Shown here: positions 22,681-33,273 of the stretch, one piece after another
How the letters are laid out: every line of letters begins with the position of its first letter
Numbering within the stretch: the stretch's first letter is position 1
Assembly: GCF_042453785.1 (NCBI RefSeq)
Contig: NC_091676.1
Coordinates: forward strand, 1,495,501 to 1,559,500
Source: Malus domestica
Taxonomy: Eukaryota; Streptophyta; Magnoliopsida; Rosales; Rosaceae
Direction of reading: 5' to 3'
DNA: 64,000 bases
Notes under the pieces: model-generated
What the model was told of the DNA's origin: nothing
Databases searched by the model: none
Seen by the model: the letters and a program-made list of their open reading frames with translations, nothing else
Position numbers and translations under genes: made by a program

Positions 22681-23229
22681 CTCCATCCTTTGAGCTGTTC
22701 TTTCTCTCTTATTAGACACCCTTCTGGAAAAGTCTTGGGTTTTCAGCTTTCCAACTGAAAAATGAAGAAGCATGAATGGAAATGTCCTTCAATCCGAAAG
22801 TGAAAGGAGAAAAGAAAAGGCAAAAGCAGAGACAGAGATAGAGAGAGAGGCGCAGTGCAAAGAGAAAATGAAAGCAAAAGCAAGGAGTAGGGAGATCAAG
22901 AAAAGCTTACTATTATTAATTCTATAACGATTCATTTTGTTTGCCAGGTGAAAAGACTGATAGAGTGGTGGAAAAGAAAAAGCAAAACAGAAAACAAAAG
23001 CAAAAGCAAAAGCAACGCACCAACGATCTGCAACTGTCGAAGCTTTTGTGTCGAAACCTTTGTTTTTGTATGATATAATTTATTTTTCTTATCTTTCGGA
23101 GACATCTGTATAAATCTCGTCAGAGGGTAATAACAATAATAATAATAATAATAATAATAAAATAAAAAACGACAAAGCCCAAAATAACTCCAACCAGGCG
23201 ATAAAAAAAGTACGCGCAGTACTTCACAA
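22681..23229. other. Purine-rich internal sequence with AAT run
   Basis: 22681-22920 could be the 5' untranslated part of the captured gene (CT-rich when read on the minus strand). A TAA/AAT trinucleotide run lies at 23129-23160. No gene seen. Confidence 0.4.
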
Positions 23230-23410
23230 TTATTTGACAACCTGCCGCTATTACCACCAACCAGGTGATCAAAAGTACGCCCAGTACTCCAAAATTATTC
23301 GGCAACCTGCCGCTATTACCACCAACCAGGTGATCAAAAGTACGCCCAATACTCCAAATTTATTCAGCAGCATGCTGTCAATCAGGTGATCAAAAGTACG
23401 CCCAGTACGT
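23230..23410. repeat. ACCAACCAGGTGATC tandem repeat
   Basis: About three ~66-bp units (CACCAACCAGGTGATC, AAAAGTACGCCCAGTACTCC, CGGCAACCTGCCGCTATT), a diverged match to the array at 7075-8300. Confidence 0.8.
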
Positions 23411-23419
23411 CAAAGTTAT

Positions 23420-23800
23420 ACATGAGCACTACTCATGTCAATCATACATAGACATACATGAGCATTACTCATGTCAATCATACATAAACATTCATGAACA
23501 TCACTCATATCAATCATATATAAACATTCATGAGCATCACTCATGTTAATAGCTTCAAAAGCTTCATTTACAAAAGCTTTATTTACAGAGCTCTAGCTTC
23601 AAAAACTTCATTTACAAAAGCTCTAGCTTCAAAAGCTCCTTTTACAGAGCTCTAGCTTCAAAAGCTTCATTTACAAAAACTCTAGTTTCAAAAGCTTCAT
23701 CTACAGAGCTCTAGCTTCAAAAGCTTCATTTACAGAGCTCCAGCTTTAAAGCTTCACTTGCAAAGCTTCACTTGCAAAGCTTCATCTACAAAGCTTCAAT
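23420..23800. repeat. Two short-period arrays
   Basis: 23420-23555 repeats ATGAGCATCACTCATGTCAA with ATACATAAACATTC. 23555-23800 repeats GCTCTAGCTTCAAAAGCTTC with ATTTACA. The second is a counterpart of the AAAAGCTTC minisatellite at 9476. Confidence 0.75.
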
Positions 23801-23964
23801 GTAGGGTATACAAATACCGCCTCAGAACAACCGCCACTTCGGCCCATACATGGATTCAATTTGAAGTCTCCAGCCAACATACTCTATTGACCGAAGACTT
23901 GGGGGACTACATTATACACCATATGTTGGGCCTCAACTGGGCCTCATGAAAAATACTTAGGGGA

Positions 23965-24345
23965 CTCTAGCTCATTGTTCATGTATTGAGGAGCGAGCCC
24001 ATATTTTATAAAAGAGCCTCCCTCACTATCATCAGAGCAGCATCTCTCTAGCCCATTATTCATGTATTGAGGAGCGAGCCCTTATTCTATAAAAGGGACT
24101 CCCTCACCATCATTAGAAAGCATCGCCGCCCATTGAGCAACCGCCTTGCCGCGAACATCAACTCTAGCCCATTATTCATGTATTGAGGAGCGAGCCCTTA
24201 TTCTATAAAATGGACTCTCACCATCATTAGAGAGCATCACCGCCTACTGAGCAACCGTCTCGCCGCAAACATCAACTCTAGCCCATCATTCATGTATTGA
24301 GGAGCAAGTCCTTATTCTATAAAAGGGACTCCCTCACCTTCAACG
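23965..24345 (+). repeat. Four promoter-like repeats (TATAAAA cassettes)
   Basis: Four units around 23980, 24066, 24179 and 24296 share ATTCATGTATTGAGGAGC then CTTATTCTATAAAAGGGACT. Each contains a TATAAAA (TATAAAATG in one) in the same context as the LTR's own TATA region (GAGGAGCCATTATTCTATAA). Confidence 0.75.
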
Positions 24346-24554
24346 CCACAAGCCGAACCAACCAAGGCAACATAAGCCACAAACCAAGCAGCCTCGCAAC
24401 GTGTACTACTTCTAGTTGAGCATCATTTCAGATTAAGCACCGCCTCATACCGAGCATCAGTTCAAGACAACATCTAGTTACTTCGGCCCACACATGGACT
24501 GAATTTCAAGTCTCCAACCAAAAGACTCTCTTGACTAAAGACTTAGGGGACTAC

Positions 24555-24905
24555 TATTTATACCATACTTAGGGTCTCCGTATTTAGATCTCGTACAAAT
24601 ACTCGGAGGACTTATATGTAATTATGTAATAAAGGAAGGGGCAAATATGTAATAAGTGAGGAGCCATTATTCTATAAAAGGACTCCTCACCCTCACAATT
24701 AGGGGAGGCCATTTCCTAAGCCTCTCCTATCTAGAGCAAAGCTCTCACACTCTCTCCCTCACAAATTCTATCAGAGAAATACAATCAGTGTGGACGTAGC
24801 CCAAACCTTGGGGTGAACCACGATACCTCTTGTATTATTTACATTTCATGCAGATTCACGGTCGGATTTACGTTGTTCTAAGACCTCCGGTTTTGTGCAT
24901 CAACA
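24555..24905 (+). repeat. 3' LTR of the 3.9-kb element
   Basis: 351 bp, near-identical to 21028-21377; the first dinucleotide has changed from TG to TA. GACTTAGGGGACTAC upstream is the likely polypurine tract. Confidence 0.9.
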
Positions 24906-24957
24906 ATATTAAATAGTACTATCCGGTGTGTTATCCAGCATGCCAAACACGCCCTAT

Positions 24958-25430
24958 AGGTGTCATTAGAGTGAGGTCCCACGATCAAAAAATCCAACAT
25001 GGTATTAGAGTTCACAGTTACGGGCCCATGCAAGCTAAAGGCTTGTCACCAGGAAGTGTGGGCTTGGAAACAAGTTTGGACTTTTAACATATAGCTGGCC
25101 TCTGAATTCTTAAGAGACACTTATTGAAAAGACTGATCTGGATTCCATTGGAGCCGACCTCTGAGTTTCAATTGCCGATGTGTGGATCTCCATGTGTCGA
25201 AATGGGATTACACGTGAGGGGCCGTGTAGTGGTTTACACGTGAGGGGGCATGTTGGCAGTCCCACACCGGTGGGGGAAGTCAACAAGGCTGGCTTTAAAT
25301 ATGATTGTCCAACTCTAACTAATACAAATGCCTTTTGTGGAAAAACCCCACACATGATGGATTAGGCAGGTGGTAAAATTGGAGACAGTATCGATGTAAT
25401 TAGAGAGAGACCTATCGGGCCCGTCGATCT
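24958..25430. other. Possible relic of an LTR element upstream of PME copy 2
   Basis: TGGTATTAGAG at about 25000 resembles a tRNA-Met primer site, and TCCCACACCGGTGGGGGAAG at about 25260 resembles the start of some plant LTRs. A related piece is at 20520-20640. No coding sequence. Weak. Confidence 0.3.
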
Positions 25431-25482
25431 AAAAATTTTCACCGCACCACTCACGTAAGCCCTACTAAGGCAAGTTGTGGTC

Positions 25483-25490
25483 TATAAAAA
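25483..25490 (+). promoter_or_regulatory. TATA box of PME copy 2
   Basis: TATAAAAA 45 bp before the start codon, in a context shared with PME copy 3. Confidence 0.7.
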
Positions 25491-25534
25491 AGTCCCCATT
25501 GGTCCTCTGAAGATCACAGAACAAGGTTCAAACC

Positions 25535-27733
25535 ATGAAGTTCAATGCATATTTTCTTGTGTTCTTTTCTCTTCTATTCATGCTGCAGTATAGTTCCTGT
25601 AGAATCACTGCACCATGCAGTCAAACCCCATACCCTCAAGTGTGTCGCCATTACATTAACACTAACCTCTTATCAAACCTAGATCGTCACCAAAGGTTTG
25701 CATTTCGTGACTTGGTACTTAAAGTTTCCATGGACCAAGCCATCGAAGCTCATCAACTTGTCTTGTCCTTGAACTTGAACTCATTGGACGCTGACCATAC
25801 TCGAGCCAAGGGGGCCTGGAATGACTGCTTGGAGCTCTACGAGGACACCGTTGACAAGCTCAACCGTTCCATCGGCTCCACCAATGCCCTTGATGTCAAT
25901 ACATGGTTGAGTGCATCGCTTACTAATCAACAGACATGCCAAAATGGTTTCAAAAACCTCAACATTCCTAGTTCTCATTTGCAATCTTTCCCAAACTACG
26001 TCACGCTCTCAACCAACTTGTCCAAGCTGCTTAGCAACTCACTATCAATACACAAGGTCTCAACTTCTTCATCAGCTCTACATTTTAGCAAACAAGTTCG
26101 TGGAAGACGACGGCGTTTGCTTTCGGATGATGGGTTCCCAGAATGGGTTTCAGCCGCTGATCGAAAGCTGCTCCAATCGATAAGTAGCGGACCAAACGCT
26201 GATATGGTAGTAGCACAAGACGGGTCCGGGAATTACAAGTCAATTTCTGAAGCTGTGGATGCTGCGTACAAGCTACAGGGTGGGGCGACTAAAAGGTTTG
26301 TCATACACGTGAAGGCAGGAGTTTACAGAGAAAATATCGAGATTAAGAAGACAATGAAGAACATCATGTTCATTGGAGATGGTATTGATGCAACGATTGT
26401 CACAGGGAATGAAAATGTCCAAGATGGTTCAACTACATATCGCTCTGCCACATTTGGTAAGTTTGAGTTGAAGCAATAATAAACTTTGAATCAGTTTAAG
26501 GGATATTTGGACTCAACAAACCCCATCATCTTGAGTTAATTTTGAAACTTTAGGTGGCGTCACACTTAGATACTAATTGATTGAAGACCAATTTAATTAA
26601 CTAAGTCATGATCAATTTGAAAGTCCTAGAGAGACCAACTATTTAAACTACATGATGCGGTTATTGATGATGAAATTATTATTTAAGTGTTTTTTAAAAT
26701 GCTTATTGTTTACTAGTAACACGTCATATTGTTTGTAAATTAGTCTATCATGTTATTCTTCACTTAAATCATGTTTTGTAAACCATATACATGATTATTA
26801 ATAATTGAATTATTAAGTGTTGATTAACTTACTTAATTTCTATCATTACTCTTACTCAAATTATAAAGCTATTTACCAGATCCTGCGTTTCCTTTTACTT
26901 TCTTTTTTTTTTGCCTTTTCTCGACAAGATTTAAATACTGATAACCTAGCTAATTACATGCCACGTGAATAGTTACAAGTTTTTGTCCTAGTATACATCT
27001 AATGGTTCACAAAATTAATAAACTGTTCACTTAAAATTCAGGGGCTACCGGCGATGGCTTTATTGCTCAAGACATGACATTCGAAAACACAGCCGGACCA
27101 CAGAAATACCAAGCCGTGGCACTCCGCTCCGGCTCCGACCATTCAGTCTTCTATCGTTGCAGCTTCAAGGGTTACCAAGACACGTTATACGTGTATTCCC
27201 AACGCCAATTCTACCGCGAGTGCGACATATACGGCACGATCGACTTCATCTGCGGCGACGCCACGGTTGTGCTCCAAAATTGCAACATCTATGCGAGGAA
27301 ACCAATGAGCAACCAAGTAAACACCGTGACAGCGCAGTCTAGGACCGACCCGAATGAAAACACAGGCATTGTTATTCATAATTCGCGAATCACGGCTGCA
27401 CAAGATTTGAGACCTGTACAAGGTTCGTTTAAGACGTACTTGGGTAGGCCGTGGAAAAAGTACTCTAGGACGGTAATTATGAAGAGTAATCTTGATGGGT
27501 TGATCAATCCTGCTGGTTGGTTTCCGTGGATTGGAAGCTTTGCCCCCTCCACACTTTATTACGGGGAGTACATGAACTCCGGCGCTGGAGCTGGTACTGG
27601 AGGGAGGGTCAACTGGCCCGGTTATCATGTTATAAGTAGTGCGGGGGAGGCCGGGAAGCTCACGGTTGGGAACTTTTTGGCCGGAGGTTCGTGGATTCCG
27701 AGGACCGGAGTTCCATATACTGCTGGTCTATGA
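25535..27733 (+). CDS. Pectin methylesterase with PMEI pro-domain, copy 2 (complete, 537 aa)
   Basis: Exons 25535-26456 and 27042-27733, phase-1 intron of 585 bp. The ATG is supported by a hydrophobic signal peptide (residues 1-21) and a TATA box 45 bp upstream. PMEI cysteines: C28, C37, C98, C135. RRRRLL processing site at 191-196. PME motifs: GVYREN, QAVALR (Q331), QDTL (D354), nucleophile D375, LGRPW (R443). After secretion it would demethylate pectin in the wall; the pro-domain normally keeps it inactive until cleaved in the Golgi. Oddity: family DFIFG reads DFICG here (Cys378), three residues after the nucleophile. No frameshift or stop. Confidence 0.95.
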
Positions 27734-28170
27734 TAATGCATGCATGTGGTTGTGGAGAGAAGTTGTTTGACTTGTTAAGGAGGGACTTGTCACACTTGTA
27801 TATTGTTGTGTGCGGATAGTGACCTAAAGTGAAAATCGTCACATAGCTTGTTTTTAGCTTCCTTTTGCCATTTATCCCTCCTGTAATGCAGTAAATATTT
27901 TGAAACTATTACTTAATGTTATTACATGGTGTTATTAATAGATAACTCGTTTGAAATTGCTTATAAAATAAGTAAAAGTACTTTTGATGAAAATATTTTT
28001 AGACCTAATCCTTGATAAATATGTTGGTGAATCCTGAAAATGCAATTCAAATGCTTTTGGAACTCAAAAATATTTTTTCTAAAAACGTTTTCAATCATTT
28101 TAAAAACAACTACAAACATGCCATGATATATTGTCACATAATGGTATTAACAATATTGGGTCAACAATGC
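27734..28170 (+). other. 3' flank of PME copy 2
   Basis: Non-coding, aligns with 2171-2617. Confidence 0.6.
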
Positions 28171-28374
28171 CCTTCCTTTCATCAAAAGATTTGGAAGGCC
28201 AGCATCCAGTTGAGCGCTGGGCATACCGACGCCCGAGTTTGTCAAGAAAGCTTTGAGTTCGTGAACGATGGGCCTATCAAAACCGAAGTGTCTAATCGAG
28301 TGGAAGATTTGATTAAGCTTGCGGGCATTGGGCTTGAGCTCCTTGATAAAGTTGAAAAAGGGATAGTGCTCTGA
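28171..28374 (+). pseudogene. PMEI-like C-terminal remnant (spacer 2, fragment a)
   Basis: Counterpart of 2618-2821: PSFHQKIWKASIQLSAG through KTEVSNRVEDLIKLAG to a stop. The frame is open upstream to 28012, but that part does not look like PMEI and has no signal peptide. Confidence 0.6.
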
Positions 28375-28573
28375 TTATAATGCGCTTACGGTCGTTGGAA
28401 AAGTTGAAATTGTCAATTAGTGAGATAATTAATAAAAATAAATTAAGGTCTAAATACTTCAAATCTTAACGTCGGTTTGTATTTTCTTCCTTGATTGTGT
28501 CGTCTTATAAAAAGATTATATAGTAGTAAGGAAGACAATTTAATCCTACATATCGGTTAATCCTATATACAGG

Positions 28574-29705
28574 TGTTTGGGCCCAAAATGTTGGTTTGGG
28601 CCGAGTTTTATTCTCGGCCCGGAAGGTCTTACGAAAAGGTTATTGTGGATCGCCTAGTTCATGGGCTTCCTAGCCTAGGTCGGCCAAGTCTTGTTGCGAG
28701 ACGAGTAATTGAATCTTGGTACAATAAGGAGTCTCGGCAAGATAAAGATATTGATAATCCGGAAGTGAATGCAGTTTGATAAAGGATTGGGTTCAAAGTC
28801 ATAATAAAAATAGGACTAGTCGAGATAGTGTTTGATTAGAATAAGAAGTCCTAATCCGAGTAGGGTTTTAACTCAGTCTAGAGCGGACCTGATGCTATAA
28901 ATAGAGGAAGATGTGCATCATTCATCTGGTCCTCCAATTCAACACACAACTGCCCTGCGCAAATTCTCTTAACAACCTTAAGATTTTTTCTTTTCTTTTT
29001 CCGCCGACACACCTTCAGTTTGGATAAACAGCACTGTAAAGGCAACTGGTGATATCTTCAGTTAGCATAAAAATCACTGTCGTCGTAGAATCAGCCGATC
29101 TCGCCGCATCTTCAGTTGGCATAAACAACACTGCGTTGAGGGCGGCTGGTTATCAATCCAAGGCTTGGTCGAAAAGGATTTCCGAATCCTTATTGGTCGA
29201 GATCATCTTATTAGCCTTCTCGGCAAAGTGAGGTGTTACAGTTTATTGGGCTCGGCACATTGCACGCCGAGTTATTTTATGATTGGATACTCTCAAGTGG
29301 GATTTAGAGTTCGGCACTTCGACTGCCGAACCACATTTACTGTTAAGACTTATATTCGCTTTGAGTATTTGTGCCCTTACACTTTGGTGTCGATTTGGCG
29401 TGAGTTTACTCTGACGAATACCATCACTTGGACCGAATCCAACGACGACGATTTGTGAACTTCGTAAGAATAGTAGCCTTGTCTTCAGGTTTGAGAACCC
29501 AAGAGGCCGAGACGTGTTCCTTCCTCGGTCGCGATCGCAAGACACATAAGTCAGCCGCGCACCCAACGCAACATCAACACATTTTACTCCTCGTCCGAAC
29601 TCGGCCAACGAGTTGGCACGCCCCGCATTCAACCGAAAGACGTAGTTAGCTCATAGATTACTTGGCCTGCGCGCCACGTAGGCTTGGTAGTTTTTAGGGT
29701 CAACA
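28574..29705 (+). mobile_element. Solo LTR, 1132 bp
   Basis: Starts TGTTTGGGCCC, ends GGGTCAACA, with 5-bp duplications ACAGG at 28569-28573 and 29706-29710. Spacer 1 has the empty site near 4070. GCTATAAATAGAGG near 28895 is a core-promoter candidate. Open frames within it (up to 129 codons) match no protein known to me. Its LTR family differs from those of the two non-autonomous elements. Confidence 0.9.
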
Positions 29706-29710
29706 ACAGG

Positions 29711-30690
29711 TTATAGTTTAAATCCTAGTTTATCGTCGGTTTGTATTTTCTTGCTTGATCGTGTTATCTTACGTCAAAAAAAATAATCATATGTATATTC
29801 TTATAATGAAAAATAAGATTACTAATACATTAAAATGAAACTAAAGCTTACGTATATTCTTAGAATAAAAAATAAGCATATTATATCCTTCGATTTCAGA
29901 ACAGTTTCATGAACTATTTTTCCTTTCATTCTGATTACGAATTAGTAAATGAGTCATTATAGTGGCTTGAAGTAGGGGAGTTAAACTCTCGATTAAATAC
30001 TAATTGGATTTTACATATATTAGTGAGGTATTATTATTGAATTGGGCCAACAGAAGCACAAGGCTTCTGTTAAGCAACACGACTCGTTAGATATTCTTTT
30101 GCTTCCCAACCCAGATGATCGGTCAACATCAACAAGAATGAAGAATCCTGCCCCAACACAATGAACTTTCTAAGAGGTTAACAAGAATCCAAAGAATAAA
30201 TGGGCCCTATTAAAGTTATGAAGAATTTGCTTTTATAACATTAATGTTTTTTCCTTTTATAAAATCATTAGTTCCTTCTTGTAATACCACTGAATGAATT
30301 GTGTACCTTAAATATTCAAAAAAGAATATTTTAGGCATCCCAAAAATCTTAAATATTCAAAAAAGAATATTTTAGGCATCCCAAAAATGAGGAAAATGAG
30401 GTTAACTCACATTCACAAAGATACTTGGACCAATACTGAGTAAATCATGCTCGAAATCAATTAATTAATTAATACTACACGAACGTAAACAAAAAAACTT
30501 TGTAATAAACTAGAATTAAATAAACGAAAATGCATCATATGCTTATTCTAAATTAACTATATATGGAAACAACTTTAATTGGCTAGTCCAGATTCGGTGT
30601 ACAAAAAATCCTAATGTTTGTCCAAAAAATCATGATGAAGTTCTTTCTTACTATATAAACCCCCTCCCCACACCACGACCAGCACAACTC
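29711..30690. other. Spacer-2 non-coding sequence
   Basis: 29711-30277 aligns with 4075-4299 and parts of 15598-16550. 30278-30690 is missing from spacer 1. A 40-bp unit (TTAAATATTCAAAAAAGAAT start) is tandemly duplicated at 30308-30388. Confidence 0.6.
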
Positions 30691-30751
30691 CAGTACATGT
30701 ACAAGTACAACCAGACATCGATCCCTGGTAATCATGAACACCACCCAATGA

Positions 30752-31233
30752 ATGACGACCCAGTTTCTCCTCTCCCTCCCCTTCCTCTTATTCCTCTCCC
30801 GCCCAATCCCCACTGCCGGATCCCCATTCACTGAAAAGGTACAACGCACCAAGGACGCTGTCAACATCGGCCTAACCCATGCCCAGGGCGATCATTCGTT
30901 TCCAGCATACCCCCCCCCCCCCCCCTCCAATCCGACGTCCGCACTGCTAGGGCCCTTAATTCTTGCGTTGAATTGTTCCAGTATGCTGTTGACTGCTTTC
31001 ACAATGCTCTTGCGTTTATGGACCAGCTCGGTACCCCCGGTACCCCGTCATTCCATGACCAGATTTGGAAGACAAATGTCCAGTTGACCGCCGCAGGTAC
31101 CAATGCGCAAACTTGTCAAGAAAGCTTTGATATTGTGAAGGACGGGCCTCTCAAGACCGAAGTGTCCAATCGAGTGGATGATTTGAGTAAGCTTGCGGGC
31201 AATGCACTTTCGCTCCTTGTTAAAATTGGATAG
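30752..31233 (+). pseudogene. PMEI-like gene with frameshift (spacer 2, fragment b)
   Basis: The most complete PMEI remnant. ATG at 30752 starts a signal peptide (FLLSLPFLLFLSRPIPTAG). The frame then passes a run of C at 30910-30926, after which the PMEI part continues in another frame: VRTARALNSCVELFQYAV, DQIWKTN, TNAQTCQESFD, KTEVSNRV, stop at 31233. The N-terminal Cys hairpin typical of PMEI is missing. A TATA box (ACTATATAAACC, about 30650) and 5' flank survive. The C-run change alone would stop a normal protein. PMEIs bind and inhibit PMEs in the wall. Confidence 0.7.
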
Positions 31234-31468
31234 AGGGCTGCGCCCTGATCACAATGCGCTTTCATCTTCATTCCATAAAATTATTGTGGTAATTTTGAAC
31301 TCTTCTGCATCTCCTTAATAACAATTTTTTTTTTTAAAAAAAATCACCTTTTACAGTATGTTAAAGATTACAATTTTACCTAAATAAAGAATATTTGAAT
31401 ATAAAAATTTATAGATACGAATACATGGAAACCGAAAATTCCAACTAGATTTTGGATACCCTTATGGG

Positions 31469-32507
31469 CGCTAACGGAGCCAAGGTGGGGGCAATGGTAT
31501 TCCTTGACCCCAATAACCTTGTGGCCAAATTGAAAGGCCTAGTATTAAATTTGAGATTGAAAAATGTTGTGCATAGTGTTGCAAATGGAAGCAGCTATTA
31601 TATACATATACATACAGCACGCATGCAATAATCAAATATAAAACAAAAGGCATCATTGTTGCCCATGATGCAGCTGCCACGCCTATGATGTGCATTTGCC
31701 ACGTGCAAACCCTTGCTGACTAGGATGTGGTATCCACATGCAACTGTCCAAACTGTCCAGAATGTGCATCCACATGCTACATTCCTGCTGTCCACTTTGT
31801 GCAAACACCTAGAGCCTTTTCGGTGCAGCTTGAGTGATTTCTTTTCCTTTAACACCTAGAGCCTTTTCGGTGCCAACAGCCCCAAACAAGAAGAAGAAGG
31901 AGGAGCTGCTGCTCCATTTGTTAGTCATCACTCCATCATCGCCTCTTCTTCCCCTGCTAAATCTTCCCACCACCGTGACTAGTAGTCTACTGCTACTCTT
32001 ATTCACTTTTCCCACATTTTTCCTATTTTAATTTTAGCCTATAAAAAAACATCTAATCTTAACCGATTCACATTTCAGCATTTTCTCAGCGATTTCCCAA
32101 ATTAGACTTTTGTTTTTGGGTGCTTCATTTGTTTCCAATTCAATCTGTCAAAGGTACTTGTTGTTTCCCTTTCGGCCATTATTTTCTTTGTTTCAGGGGG
32201 CTTCATTTGTATCCAATGCTCATTCTTTTATTTAGGCTTAATTCACATAAATAATACCGAAATGAAGTGTGATCTATTACTCAAAGAAGGTGACATTCTT
32301 GGTGTGGCCAGAAGGATACTACCTGTTGTAAATCTTGCCCTATCAAAGACGAGAGCGCTTTTCTCAGGAGAGACATCCATGACCCTCAAGGTAACGACAA
32401 ACAAAACATTAAGGCAGTGTTTGAATTCAGAATTGCTTGCTTTGCGTGATTAGTAATGGAAGCTCAACTTTTGACATCGTTGTCTTAAATTCCTAGCTCC
32501 GCCACTA
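31469..32507. mobile_element. hAT-like non-autonomous element, 1039 bp
   Basis: Perfect 8-bp duplications CTTATGGG at 31461-31468 and 32508-32515. Spacer 1 has the empty site at about 17010. The right end reads inward as TAGTGGCGGAGCTAGG and the left as CGCTAACGGAGCCAAGG, imperfect inverted repeats. No transposase frame. Confidence 0.85.
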
Positions 32508-32639
32508 CTTATGGGACATGGTTTTTAAAGTCAGACAAGGCCTTCTATAGTTAAGTGAAATGTACAAATTATAGTTAAGGCATCCGAAAAAAAAAAAGAG
32601 GGAAAGGAGGTTAACGCACAGTTGCCGCCCTTCACGACT

Positions 32640-32840
32640 GCGTCATATTGTTCAACGATGCCATGGACTCCTTCCGCGATGCGCTCGTGTTTATGGACCA
32701 GCTGGACACCCCGTCCTTTCATGAAAAGATTAGGGATACGAATCTCCAGATGACTTGTGAAGAAGACTTGGAGCCCGTGGCGGAAGGGCCTCCTCTCAAG
32801 ACAAAGTGTCCAATCGAGTGGAGGGTGTCACCAAGGTTAC
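32640..32840 (+). pseudogene. PMEI-like remnant (spacer 2, fragment c)
   Basis: Counterpart of 17143-17335: LFNDAMDSFRDALVFMDQLD, PSFHEKI, then KTKCPIEWRV. It lacks start, signal peptide and C-terminus. Three bases differ in length from the spacer-1 copy near the double Pro. Confidence 0.55.
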
Positions 32841-33060
32841 GGGCATTTGTGGTGAGACCGCTACCTTTACACACTTGGGTTTGGCCACTAAGGAGGCCTG
32901 AAAATGAGCAATTATTATGGGTTGAGCATGCCTATATAAAGAAGAGAGGCAACCCAATAGACTAGAGGGGTTGAGTTTTGGATCATTTCCTTTTCTCCTT
33001 AAATTGGTTAGGAGCCCTTGAGCACTCATGGTTGAATGTATTGTACATATATATATATAG

Positions 33061-33273
33061 GAATTGCTTAAGGGGAGGGATCCCCATTTTTTCAAAAAAA
33101 TGGGGACACGCTCCCCACCGTTGGATTTGACTTAAATGAAATCCTGTGGTTGAGATTCTATAGCCTGTGTTTTAATCTCAACCACACAATTTCATTAAAG
33201 TCAATCTAACGGTGGGGAGCGTGTCCCCATTTTTTTTGAAAAAATGGGGATCCCTCCCCTTAAGCTCCCTGTA
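33061..33273. mobile_element. Foldback MITE, about 213 bp
   Basis: Two near-perfect inverted arms (left GCTTAAGGGGAGGGATCCCC, right its complement) enclose a short centre. It sits inside a TA run, while spacer 1 at 17551-17573 has only the TA run. RNA from it would form a long hairpin. Confidence 0.85.

Larger units (their letters stand above)
21028..24905 (+). mobile_element. Non-autonomous LTR element (3.9 kb) carrying host gene fragments
   Basis: LTRs 21028-21377 and 24555-24905, start TGTTTATACC, end ATCAACA. The target duplication is GTATT on the left and ATATT on the right (one mismatch). It is inserted inside a MITE. No gag or pol is recognisable. LTR termini, primer-site-like sequence and repeat fields are diverged versions of those in the 11.3-kb element, so both probably depend on one helper family. 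Confidence 0.9.
20652..24954. mobile_element. MITE split by an LTR element
   Basis: The left part 20652-21027 starts GACCTCGTTTAGCAGCTCGG; the right part 24906-24954 ends TGCCAAACACGCCC. TAT flanks both sides. Without the 3.9-kb insertion it would be about 425 bp. Same family as 34721-35580. Confidence 0.75.

Noticed and set aside
29165..29632. Frames of 97 and 129 codons on both strands
   Set aside because: Inside a solo LTR, which normally encodes nothing; no domain recognised.
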